From Limnomonas spitsbergensis (lineage: Eukaryota; Chlorophyta; Chlorophyceae; Chlamydomonadales), in NCBI GenBank assembly GCA_037349105.1, contig JAYJMM010000105.1, forward strand, positions 3,844,001 to 3,908,000: a stretch of 64,000 nt of DNA. The letters run 5' to 3'. The notes under the pieces were generated by a model. That model ran no database searches, was not told where the DNA came from, and saw only the letters and a program-made list of their open reading frames with translations. A program made the position numbers and the translations under genes. Positions within the stretch are counted from its first letter, which is position 1. Every line of letters begins with the position of its first letter. Positions 34,931-48,140 of the stretch are shown here, piece by piece.

Positions 34931-35310
34931 CATGGTTTAGACGGTGCTAGCGATTTCCACGCTTTGTACCAGGGCAGGCTAGGGTGGGATGCTCTGACTT
35001 TTGTGGAGGATGTGGTAGCTTTCGAGGCTTAGTCGTTTCAGAGGCCGTGGCTTCCTTTCTCCTTTTTCTTCTGCCCAGCCCCTTAACTTTATTTCCTCTT
35101 CCCGGTTTTTCCTGGCTTTCTGCCTAGTATGCTTGTTTCCTTTTTCTTTGTTGAGGGCTAGGATCTGGACGGCCCGGAGTTTCTTCATACTACCTTTTGG
35201 GGTGAGAAAGGTCTTTTTCCTCCTCCTTTTTCGTCTGTTCCTTTCCTCGCTCCTCTCGCCCGAGGGGGGGGCAAAAAAGGGCAAACACCCCATCCTCAAA
35301 AAAATGTGAA
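34920..35310 (+). mobile_element. LINE-like 3' end, copy 1
   Basis: A frame ending at the TAG at 35032 encodes DFHALYQGRLGWDALTFVED then VVAFEA. The frame at 42640-42729 encodes DFFQLYRGRHGWDALAFVED and VVDIVEA followed by a stop. Both are followed by a pyrimidine-rich trailer (CCTTTCTCC, CCCCTTAACTTTATT / CCCTTCACTTTATT). This is the signature of two copies of one element truncated at the 5' side. The protein tail itself is not one I can name. Confidence 0.55.
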
Positions 35311-35615
35311 ACGACCCCTGGCTACCCCCACCCCCCTCACGTCTCCGGAACCCAGTAATACCTTCGTTTCTCAGTCAAAAAACAGAATTTAGGGAAGGGA
35401 GCGGAAACAATTTCAATCAGCTCGTCAGTGCGCTTCTTATGGTGACGATAAATGTAGCTGGCTCGCAAATGTTAAGCGGTGAAACAAAAGAATATACCAT
35501 TGCTCTAGTTACCACCTGCCAGCTACCTATCCTCGCTAGAGACCATGAGGCTCCAGAAACGAGAGGACTCATGCATGAGTGGCATCTAACTAGCATCTAA
35601 CTTGCGAGTGCTGAT

Positions 35616-36084
35616 CAAGGTAGCACGATATGGATATGATATGATACGGTGTTTTGACCATGTCATATTTTGCAGTCAAAAAATGAGTTAGCCTAAAAAC
35701 TGCAGAATTTACAAAGGACAAGCCCATGCATTTGGCAGGTGCACTACCCTTGACCCCATTCACATACATACTGATACGGCAGCATGCAGCAAGCGAGCAG
35801 TCCCACTGACCCTTACGGCCCAAGGGTCACCATGCGTCCATGCATCCACATTTTCGATGGTACATACTTTATGTGTCGCAAAATCTTGCAACAGCTAGGC
35901 CCATTCTGGCGTAGAACGGTCGGAATGGCAGAAGAGCCCTTTTCCCCAACTCAATACCAATTCACCATTCGCATGCCCATGCATGGAGAAGTTGATACCA
36001 TATCATATCATATTTTACTATATCATATCATATTGCCGATATGATATGATATATTGGCCCCAAAGACTATATCGTGCTACCTTG
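35616..36084. mobile_element. MITE, hAT-type by target duplication (469 bp)
   Basis: A perfect 16-base terminal inverted repeat, CAAGGTAGCACGATAT, opens the element at 35616 and its complement closes it at 36084. The flanks are an exact 8-base direct repeat, GTGCTGAT, at 35608-35615 and 36085-36092. Eight-base target duplications and termini beginning CA are typical of hAT elements. The interior is rich in ATATGATATGATAT and has no coding capacity. It sits inside the transposon-like ORF at 36085-37304. Confidence 0.8.
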
Positions 36085-37304
36085 GTGCTGATGTGCTGCT
36101 TCAGAAGCTTGGTATTCTGCTTCTTGGGGAGCTCCTTGCCCCCCCCCCTTAGACTCCTCAGCGCTGATGGCATATCTCGTCACATCTGCCTCCGTCAGCT
36201 CCTGACCAGGGTGGGCTGACTCCATGTGATCTAGGAAGTTATAACTCCACACATAAGGGCGGATGGTACCCACGATGCTCCTACAGATGGTGCAAGCCAC
36301 TGGTCTATTGGTGCAAGGATTGGTGGCAGAACCCCTCTCAGCAGCTGCATATGACATCTTGTACTTTAAAGGGCATCGGGACTCGACTGCTAGTGTGCCG
36401 CTGGTAGGGCCTTTGCCCAAGTCCATTTTGCACAGGCCTGATGTCCTGTCGTCACACACAATGCCACAGAACCTGCATGCCTCAGCACTAGTTGGCTCCA
36501 AGAGTCCAAGCTACAGGCTGCCCCACATTGGCGCAGCAAGATGTGCGCTCCGACGTGCAACCGCATAGCAGATAGCTTGGTTATCTTCCCAAAGCCATGC
36601 ATCTTGCAAACCGTCAGTGCACCCCCAGCTACTGGTGGTCCATCTTTTTGCTGAAGATCCTCCAACTCTGGGGGGTGTCATCGCAAAGTGGCCAGGGCTT
36701 GGCGTCATCGCCTCTCTACGGGAACTCAGCTGACATGCTCAAGCTGTGACTATAACCTGGTGGAAGTTGACCAGGGACCCCCACCAGCTGGGCTAGCAGA
36801 CAGCTGAAGATAGATGACGCCAAGGTTCGACACCTCGCACGTTGCAATGATCCCGGAGAAGAGGAGGATGACATTGCAAAGGGGATGGCCCTGTGGGCTG
36901 GCACCTTGAGCAGGACACCGACTTTCCCACCCCAAGCCAACTAGCCAAGGACGCTGCTGATCCATCAGCCTAAATCCCTCTAGAGTACGTCAAGTGCATG
37001 AGCACCCCTGTCACTACAGCTGCCTCCATCATGAGCTCTACGGTGTCACCCCGCCCTCGCTGTACAGGCCCCCCTTAGCAGTAAGGACCTGGAGCATGTC
37101 CGCTCTGAGCACGGCCAGTGCTGACACACCGTTACATGAGACTAAGGCAGCAAATGGATCGCGCAAACCAAAGATAGACAGGTCGTGCCAATCAGTTGCT
37201 GCCACGGACGTGTTGGTCCTCGCCATGCCCAATACCCGCTTCAAGCGGTCTGTTAACTTAGGGTCCGAGGAGAAGGTTAGGCGCAGAATTGTGGACTTGT
37301 GCAC
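36085..37304 (-). pseudogene. Transposon-like ORF relic with Cys/His-rich segment
   Basis: Minus-strand pieces in several frames: 37304-37038 (STILRLTFSSDPKLTDRLKR, ATDWHDLSIFGLRD), 36665-36510 (TVCKMHGFGKITKL, RLHVGAHILLRQCG) and 36501-36085 (ACRFCGIVC, SRCPLKYKMSY, NPCTNRPVACTIC, YVWSYNFLDHMESAHPGQ). The pattern CxxC … CP … NPCTNRPVxCxxC … VWSYN…H…H resembles zinc-finger tails of large transposon-encoded proteins known from fungi and algae; I recall the shape but cannot name the family. Frames change near 36505 and the hAT-type MITE interrupts the C-terminal end at 36084, so the copy is broken. Confidence 0.5.
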
Positions 37305-37734
37305 CGGCTTGCCATCGACATGACGGTATTGCAGTGCTTGACGGCCGCTGCTGCCTCCTCCAAAGTATCTTGGGGAGTTAGAGTGTCATTGCAAAATTCA
37401 TAGCAACTACCAATGCAGCTACACCGTGTGAGTCTATGATGGGTGTACGCACAACGGTGTATGTGGTTCCTGAGCCATGACACCCCCCATGCCAAAATTG
37501 CATGCCAAGTGGGGTCTGGTTATCTGGTATTCTGTGTATAATGTTGTATGGTGCATATCTGTAGCAAATGGCATTCAAATTGCAACGATGTAGCTATCGT
37601 CTCAATCTAATGTTTAAAAATAAAGATACGGTACTGAAATTTCCAAAAAAACGTTTTGTTTACCCCTCTCCCCCCCCCCACTTTGTCCCTCCATATCGCC
37701 CAGCACTCTGGGCCAAAAACAATTTAATACCAGG

Positions 37735-38050
37735 TATGGAAACTTTCTTCAAGCTCTACAACTTTCGAGGATGGGATGTTTTCAATTGTTTTTGCCCCCC
37801 CCTCGCTTTCGCCTTCAATTTATTTTTCTCCCGACCTCACAGTCGGATGCCCATGCGGCCAAGTTTCTTCAGCATGGCCCAGAGCTGTAATGTCATTTAC
37901 CCGCTAGGCCTTGCTGAACGCTCAGCCGTGTGGGTCTGGTAGAGAATGACTAAGCTCAATTCCGGGTGACATGCACAGCCAGGACCATGGTGTAGCCATG
38001 CCACCCTCCTATGCGAGGGGGGCAGGAACACGGAGCCCGGTGATGAAATG
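37735..38050 (+). mobile_element. LINE-like 3' end copy with 3' tail, followed by family B repeat
   Basis: TTCTTCAAGCTCTACAACTT and GAGGATGGGATG encode FFKLYNFRGWDVF, related to the tails at 35.0 and 42.7 kb. A 3' tail GGATGCCCATGCGGCCAAG…GGCCCAGAGCTGTAATGTCA lies at 37845-37900. From 37905 a family B repeat follows (CTGAACGCTCAGCCGTGTGG, GAATGACTAAGCTCAATTCC, GCACAGCCAGGACCATGGTG). Confidence 0.5.
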
Positions 38051-38606
38051 CCTACATGGTGTCCTCCCATGTTTGGCCGTGCACAGTGCTGCAAAGCGAT
38101 GCATGATCCGTTATCAGATAGGAATGAACAAAGCCGCAAAGGCTCTTCTTGAATGCTGCAATCATGGCATGTGAGCCTACATCCTTGGGGCAAGTGCCAC
38201 TTAACCATGTTTCAGACTGGATCTGACCTAGCCTTCGGTTATTTCTCTCGTCACTGGGTTAAAGCAAACATCAGCAAGATCCGCACACCAAATTTCTGGA
38301 CCTGTCCTTCAAACTTGCCACGGCGGCCGACAGCACGAATGTAGCAGGCCTTGACTTCACAACAATGCAGGCATATGGCTACAGTATGGTAATTGGCAAA
38401 CTGAAATATAAGGGGGGAGCAAAAACTGGAACTATAAGTGTAATAAAAGAGAGGGGGGGACTTGACCATTAAACCAGGTACTGGTAGTCAGGTTCCTTAA
38501 ACAAATGTGCAACTCTTCAGTCCTGGTATAATGCATTCGTGCCATTGTTTCAGCCATCATTTGCGCAAAAAATACGGAGCTTCCTAGTGATGCCATTGCT
38601 AGAAGC

Positions 38607-40034
38607 CTACTGCTTGAGGGGTTTGCCAGCTGTCTTTACGCTCCTCTTGGTGTCCCTCTTCAGATAGCCGATGCAGACGGCTTTGTGCTCACGCCAATGG
38701 GATTCCTGGCTGTGTAATCGGAGGAACCAAAAACAATTAGTCTGTGCACATGCATTACATGGCCCTGCCTGTCACTGCATGTCTGGCACTGCATAGCTCT
38801 GTGACACTGAATGGCACCGCACGGCTCTACCTTGATACTGCATGACACTGCATGGCGCTGGATGGCACGGCATGGCACACGATGGCAATGAATGGCACTG
38901 CATGGAAATTGACGGCGCTGGATGGCTCTGCACCGATGTAACTGCCTGGGACTGTGTGGCACTGCATCGATAAAATTTCCCCCCCTACCCTACCCCGTCC
39001 TCACCATGTCTTGCTGCAATAGTGCGCCATCTTACAGAGGGCACAAACCCCAAACTTGGTTGAACCCTCCACGTTGATGCAATTTTGTGCAGCACACGGG
39101 AAGCAGGCATCGACAGATGAGGTCCCAGCTTTGTTTACACTCAATGGGGGCTGCGCTGGCGTGTTGCCAGAACCTCGGAGGCCAGCATAAGCCAGCAGTT
39201 CGGATGGGGTAGGCGAGCGGGGTCCTGGGTCCAGCCCTGCCGCTGTAGCCTCGTATATCCTGCAGGCCTCGTTCCTCTCCATCTCCTCGAACATGCCACG
39301 CATCCTATCCATATCATTGGTTGTTGCCTGCGAGAGAGAGCGGCCGCAGCTGCAGCGTGCAAGCAGGGTCTTTGCCGCAGCAGGGAGCATATGCCCGAAC
39401 ATGGGGTTGTTGCGCCACTCCTTGTGGGCGGCAATTTGTTTGAGGGTTGCCATGGTCTTGGAACTCGTGGCAATTCTCATGATGTCAGAAGGGGTGCTCT
39501 CGGCCAGGTAATCGAGGATCTGATCAACAGCAGGGAAGAGAAAGGGCGGGTCAGGGAGGGTGGACGGGGTATGAGGGAGGGGCAGGGCAGGGTCAGGGAA
39601 GGGGGGTCTGGGAAGGGACAGGGGAGAGGGGAAGGTGAGTGAGTGAGGGTCAAGGGAGGGGCAGGGGCAGGGAGCAGGGCACGGGGTAGGGGAGGGGAGC
39701 AGGGCACGGGCAGGGGAGATGGGCGCAGCAGGGAAGTTGTAAGGTGCTTTAGAGTTGGGTAGGGAAGAGCAGGAGAGGGGATGCAGGAGAGGGGTAGGGT
39801 AGGGGTAGCCGGGTAGGGGAGAAGGAAGGTCAGTAAAGGAGAGGCTGGGGGGTGGGGAGTAGGGCAGGGGCCAGTGGGGGGGAACGGACAGGTTTCATTA
39901 CTGACCATATGCATACCCATTTGGTATTCGGGCCAGAGGGCCCAGCCGATATTGACGGCATCGCAAAACGCCGCGCAGTCGTCTTCACCACCGATGGTTC
40001 CTGGATGGCCTGCATTATCAATAATGTGGCGCAT
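38607..40034 (-). CDS. MYND-type zinc-finger protein
   Basis: Exons: 40034-39906 (start at the first usable ATG; a further upstream exon is possible because the frame stays open to about 40073), 39519-39005, 38709-38607 (TAG). They join in phase to 747 bases, 248 residues. The C-terminus is a complete MYND finger: CAAQNC, then CALC, HYC, SKTC, and after the last splice QESHWREHKAVC, giving eight metal ligands in the usual order. The last Cys of SKTC is created across the splice junction (TG|C), which fixes the acceptor at 38710. The part before the finger (GHPGTIGGEDDCAAFCDAVN, ILDYLAESTPSDIMRIATSS, TMATLKQIAAHKEWRN) is helical, perhaps ARM-like. MYND fingers bind proteins; partner unknown. 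Intron 1 is G-rich. Confidence 0.75.
38740..38970. repeat. Degenerate CTGCATGGCA repeat
   Basis: Many short units of CACTGCATGG / ATGGCACTG lie in the last intron of the MYND gene. Confidence 0.65.
39530..39895. repeat. G-rich low-complexity tract in the first MYND-gene intron
   Basis: Almost continuous GGGAGGGG / GGGGCAGGG text on the plus strand, C/T-rich in the transcript. No coding. Confidence 0.7.
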
Positions 40035-40307
40035 TGTTCCCTGTTGGACATTCCTGGCACTCACTTGCCTCACTACTCCCCCTGACAGTGTACTACCTAC
40101 GTGTTGGCAGTGCCCCCTAGTCCCCTACACGTTGGTGCCACCAACTTGGTGGCACTGGAGATTTGGAAAGTACTTTCGCTTGGCCGCCCCTCACACGAGG
40201 CCGCCAACGATGAAGCGTCCCACATGGGCCAACATGAATAGATACGACTGAGATCGACTTAGTATGTCTCGTTCGGCTTCATCAGTGCAGCATTGCATGT
40301 GCTGTTG

Positions 40308-40817
40308 CTAAATGCTAAGTAAGCCTCGCTTTCTGATTACACTATTACACCTACCTGGCTGCCACCCCTTCTGGCTGGAAAAGAAGGGCATGCCCCTGGG
40401 TCGGCGATGCATTCCTATGAGCAGTGCCTCGTATCCACCTCCGACGACGAGCTCTCCGCGCTCCCTCCACGACTTAGTTTGGGCCCCCGGTATTAGCCCC
40501 CTGAAATGATCTCGTTGCGCAAGAAATGCGCGATATTCGGGAAGAAATCGTGCAAATTCTTCTTTCGAGAACTGCTCATCCTCGTCCTCATCACTCCACG
40601 ACATGGGTTGCGCGAATTGATATGATCTTGGAGGGAAGGAACACCGAAGCGCGGCTTCAGGATTCCGTAATATGTATGGGCGAGGTAAAGCAAGCACGGA
40701 TAGCACGGGTGGATCCGCACGTATCCACTCAAACGCCCATCCGGGTTTAGGGAAATAGACCCTCGACCCTGATGATTCAAAATCCCTGGGGGCGTGACGT
40801 ATCCTTGGACGCATCAT
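40308..40817 (-). CDS. Intronless ORF, 169 residues, unknown
   Basis: Starts ATG at 40817 and ends at 40308. The protein begins MMRPRIRHAPRDFESSGSRV, has WAFEWIRADPPVLSVLALPR, an acidic stretch SWSDEDEDEQFSKEEFARF and a C-terminal part ELVVGGGYEALLIGMHRRPR. I do not recognise it. The local sequence is rich in CG dinucleotides compared with its surroundings, lacks repeats, and the divergent ORF at 40978 starts 160 bases away. It could be a young gene, a fragment of a mobile or viral element, or part of an upstream portion of the MYND gene. Confidence 0.4.
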   Translation of the reverse strand: MMRPRIRHAPRDFESSGSRVYFPKPGWAFEWIRADPPVLSVLALPRPYILRNPEAALRCSFPPRSYQFAQPMSWSDEDEDEQFSKEEFARFLPEYRAFLAQRDHFRGLIPGAQTKSWRERGELVVGGGYEALLIGMHRRPRGMPFFSSQKGWQPGRCNSVIRKRGLLSI

Positions 40818-40977
40818 CGTTAACTAGGATGCCGAACATAGGCAAGACAGACAAAGAAGGAACGGTCAAGAAGAAAGAAACGTTCGGCTGTCACAAAAAC
40901 GGTGCGTCCTGCCAAACCCCTCCCCTTGACGTGACCTAAAACGTATAACGCAATTAGCTCCGAGACCAAAGTGTATA

Positions 40978-41181
40978 TGTCACGTAACCCTCCAAGACGG
41001 GCCAAGCCTGACGCGACGTCTACCTCTACGCCCCGCGCCTCGGGGACGCAGTCGACCCCAAAAGCTCAACGACCTCTTCCGCACAACCCCGAAAAACCCA
41101 ACGTACGGCGGGGCAGTTGCTATTGGGCTACTGACGGAGCCCCGCCGAGAGAACTAACGTCTCTGGGCTCTGGCTACTGAC
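40978..41181 (+). CDS. Short basic ORF divergent from the 40308 ORF, unknown
   Basis: ATG at 40978, stop after LTSLGSGY. The protein is Pro/Arg/Thr/Ser-rich (SRNPPRRAKPDATSTSTPRA), likely disordered. Only the length, CG-rich composition and divergent arrangement support it; I cannot assign a function. Confidence 0.3.
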
Positions 41182-41299
41182 GACGTTCGTAGTGCGGCGC
41201 CTATTTTTAGTATCTTGGGAGCCACCCGAGTAACGGTTTCGTGATATGTAGCTGACCCTGGCTCTCACTCAAGAAGGTTTGAAATTGTGCATGATACGC

Positions 41300-42440
41300 G
41301 CTGGGCCTTGCATAACGCTCAGCCGCGTGGGGCTGGTTGAGGATGAACAAACGGCATTCGCTCAATGCCGTTACACCCTTTTCAAAAAGATTGGGCCGCG
41401 TGGTCGCCCAACGTAAGCTGAACTGAAGTGAGTGAGAGGCATCTTTGTCTTGGGTGGCCAGCAGGTCCACCCGGCTACAAGCTCCTAGCTAGTGCTTGGG
41501 TCATAGTAAGAGGTTTGACACTCTTACTTTCAGAACATGCTATGAAATATGAATCGCTATGAACAGTGGAAGACTGGCACTGGCATGCAGAGGGGACAGG
41601 AGCACGGAACCCAGCGAACTGATCCGAAGTGCAACCACGCCCACAGCCTGGGGCAGGAACTTGGAGGCTGGGGTCCTAGACTGGGGGAGGGTGAGGATTG
41701 GTTGGCGGGTTCGATCCTCAAATATGTGACCTGCTCACATGACCATGGCATTCAATGACCCTGTTAGAAATCATTCACCCAAAGCTATATGTCAAGCAAT
41801 GTACAACAAAAATGCCATTCATGGCTGCCTGCTCGTCATTTCTTCAAGAAATTTCAAGAACCCTTCGAGCTTATTTACCCGGTTGCATGTTACTCACCAA
41901 GTCACCCCTGTCCCCTGCTACTCATCAACATGCAGATGAGCACCAGTGGACCCATCTGACCTGGAGGCTACGTCATCAATTGATGGATGTCATGACTGCC
42001 TCAATTATTCACCCCATGACACCAGGCCTGGCCTAGCCAGGGTTAAGAATGTTGCATACCGGTATGTGCATGGCCCAGTTGAAAGCTCGCCCGCATGGGG
42101 CTGGTAGGAGATGAGCAAGCTCAATTCCAGCTACCATGCACAACTAGGACAGCGGTGCAGCCGTGCCAACCTCCCATGTGAGGGGACAGGAACATGGGAC
42201 CCAGCAAGCCGATCTAATGCCAAGCCATGCCCACATCCTATCATCCAATGTGATGGGACAGGAACTTGGAACCCGGCGTCCTAGATTGGAGGAGAGAGAA
42301 AGTGGGGAGAGAGGGGATACTTTGGCGGGTTGGATCTGTCAACCAATATGTACGGCCTTACCGGAAAGACAACATCATTTTGGCGGGTTCGATCTCGCAA
42401 CCATTATGTATGGGCGGTACGGTATGGCCTCACCGGTAAG
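41300..42440. mobile_element. Cluster of family B repeats and an inverted 3' tail
   Basis: 41315-41365 and 42080-42135 carry GCTCAGCCGCGTGGGGCTGG / GCTCGCCCGCATGGGGCTGG. 41590-41730 and 42170-42400 repeat GAGGGGACAGGA(G/A)CA, GGGGCAGGAACTTGGA / GGGACAGGAACTTGGA, TCCTAGA(C/T)TGG and TTGGCGGGTTCGATC. The last motif resembles a polymerase III B box, so a tRNA-related SINE is possible. 41370-41420 is an inverted, diverged copy of the LINE-like 3' tail. Confidence 0.45.
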
Positions 42441-42495
42441 ACATGATCATTTTTTTGTATAAAGTCTGTTTGGACTTCGGTCGAGACTTTGGTGA

Positions 42496-42925
42496 GTGTG
42501 TGTTTCCCAGGTGCACAGCAATTGGGATGTTGGGTTGAGGAGACGGCTAGCATATGGAGGACGCGTTGCATGCATGCTTTCAATGCCCAGCGTGCAGGAT
42601 CAACTTAGGGAGCGGGGATGGGCAGGTCCTCCGAACGGTGCCACAGACTTCTTCCAGTTGTACCGGGGCAGGCATGGGTGGGATGCCCTGGCTTTTGTGG
42701 AAGATGTGGTAGATATCGTTGAGGCGTAGACGTTTTCAGAGGCTGGAACTTGCATTGTCTTTCTTTTCCAGCCTTTTGTCTGTCCCTTCACTTTATTGCA
42801 CACTTTTCCTCCTTTTCCCCCCCTGCCCCCTTGTGTTTGTTTCATTCTTTCCTCCCATCCCTTCAGTTAGGCGCCCATGCGGCCAAGCCTTTTTGAGCAA
42901 GGCTTAGAGGTGTCACGTCAGATTT
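42496..42925 (+). mobile_element. LINE-like 3' end, copy 2, with 3' hairpin tail
   Basis: A frame ending at the TAG at 42729 reads RRLAYGGRVACMLSMPSVQD, LRERGWAGPPNGATDFFQLY and RGRHGWDALAFVEDVVDIVE. A pyrimidine-rich trailer follows, then GGCGCCCATGCGGCCAAGCC, TTTTTGAGCAAGGCTTAG and AGGTGTCACGTCA at about 42870-42922; AAGCCT and AGGCTT can pair as a stem. Confidence 0.55.
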
Positions 42926-43049
42926 GCCACAGCTTTGCTATCCTAAAGATAATTGTCTGACTTAAGCTCAGGCCCCGAACCCCATCACTAAAATCGCATG
43001 CATTGTTCCTTTCCTCTTGTGCTTCTCCCTTCACTTTTCCTATCTGTCT

Positions 43050-43460
43050 TTTTTCTGCCGTCGTGGCCAAGCTTTATATTAACAGGGCCCAGAGGTGAAA
43101 CGCTGTTAACAGCTTATTCACACACAAATCTCTACCTGGTGTCTTGTTTGGTCTATTGATGTGTTGCCTGATGCAGGCTAGAAATGTCAGTGAGTATGTC
43201 GGTATACTTTTTGTTTCATACCGTATGATCTGGATGGCTCAATTGGTTGCCTTGGGAACTGGGGTTGTTCCTACCGCATTGCCGAATTATGATTGCTTTG
43301 TACAAGGGTCGCTGCATAAATGTGTAAAATTTATTAGGTGCTTGAACATGGCAGCTATTCAGTGTGGCACTCGTCTTTCCAGTTTCCACCCAACCGAGTA
43401 GGTGGGCGCCCATGCGGCTGAGCCCTTCGGGCAGGGCCCTGAGGTTTAGAACGTCATTAA
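43050..43460 (+). repeat. Two more copies of the LINE-like 3' tail
   Basis: 43062-43110 (GTCGTGGCCAAGC…CAGGGCCCAGAGGTGAAACG) and 43404-43458 (GGCGCCCATGCGGCTGAGCC, CTTCGGGCAGGGCCCTGAGG). Between them, near 43237, TGGCTCAATTGG resembles a polymerase III A box. 43461-44423 shows no gene apart from the downstream flank of the beta-amylase. Confidence 0.5.
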
Positions 43461-44423
43461 TTTGCTTCTCTGTAGGGCACTCCTGGAGGTACCTCATTTG
43501 GTGAATGCTCCCTGCCTTTTCGTTTGTTACTGAAGTGAGCTAATTGCCCTGTCTTGTGTCCTCAAAAGTATGCGATCAGCTATCTAGCCCCCTGCTAGCC
43601 TGATTGCCCTACCTTGGGTAAGGCCACCGAGGCTTGCACGCCCTCCACTTTAAGAGGGATAGTTGTAGGGACACGGGGCATAAGGACAAAAAGGGTATTG
43701 TTACATGAGTTTGGTGTAAATCGAGTTCTTCTCCCAAGGTATAGGAGCAAGACAACAGCTTTGTGCAGCCGCATGACAACAAAGGCTACCCATTTCCGGC
43801 ACAAAAGTTGGGACTACATCGGGCTGACGACAGACTAAAAACTATCACAATGTGAAGGCATCGACACACATCCAAAACGCCAACAAATGCAAAATCGTCT
43901 GCTGTGGTCATTAAGCTCACACTGGAACGTACCACATATGGTGGTCTCCAAATTGGGAAGAGGATTCAGACCTACCTAAAGACAACATCTCACACATTGT
44001 ACGTGCGCAGTGTTCAGACACCCGAGTTCAAAATCAGTATAGCATGAAAAAAATGCTTGCTTCTCAAGGGCATACCGTATATCATAAAAATACATGGTCA
44101 GTCGAAGGCACAAAAAATATGCTTAAAAAACCCAGTAACACCCTGACCATTACAAACACGGAAAAGGGTGGAGGCGCTCCCAAGTATTGGATCGGGAAGA
44201 AAAGTTTGCGTAAATTCTTCTGGACAGGCATTCTCAAAAGGCAAAAGGACACAAAGGATCCGCAACCTAGGACTGCTGGCGCACCAGCAGCTTCAGCCAG
44301 GTGCCCGGAAGTGAGAGTCAAAGTTTTTAAGGGTGCACCGGTCTCGAGAACTGGACATGAATACCTGGCGCACACACACAAACATACAATCCCAAGTTCT
44401 ACTTCTGCAGACACGACACATCC

Positions 44424-47606
<3,183 letters not shown>

Positions 47607-48140
47607 GCTATGGGAGAGCTGCGGATGGGAAACAGCTATGTAGAAGAAAGCACCTGCGATCTTAAAGATTGCTCGCGACCACGCAGCAGACTCCCGCAAT
47701 GCATTGAACCTCCGGCTCTCAGAGAGATTGCGAGGGATTAAGGCATGCACCGTATAATTTGATTGCGTGACCAATTATTAAATTATCTTCGCCCCGGCTT
47801 CAGTTGAGACTTTTTGCAAACCGGGTAGCCACGTAGATGCTAGCTCAAACACAGCTCTATCTAGCTGTGTCCTTGCATTCTCATATTAATGTTGGTTGTT
47901 TTGCATGTAAGAAATTTTCATGTGGAGGACAACACTCTGGTGCAATCGTTGAGCTGGCTGAATTGCTGACGGTGCATGCAACTGAATCATTGCGGGTTCC
48001 TGAGTAAACCCCACTTTCGGCAGAACTACCGGGCTCGGTGGCTCCTCACCAGAGGCGCGTTCGCATTGGGTGGAAGATAGGGTGAGCAAATTCGGTGCCA
48101 AAGCGAGGGGGACGTGGGTATCAACTTTTGTGAGCAACAT
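47607..48140. other. Upstream flank of the beta-amylase gene
   Basis: No exon is visible. A small inverted repeat, ACACAGCT…AGCTGTGT, lies near 47849-47870. The promoter should be here, but no specific motif can be claimed. Confidence 0.35.

Noticed and set aside
43230..43280. Possible tRNA gene (TGGCTCAATTGG A-box-like)
   Set aside because: No matching B box at the right spacing and no cloverleaf could be drawn.
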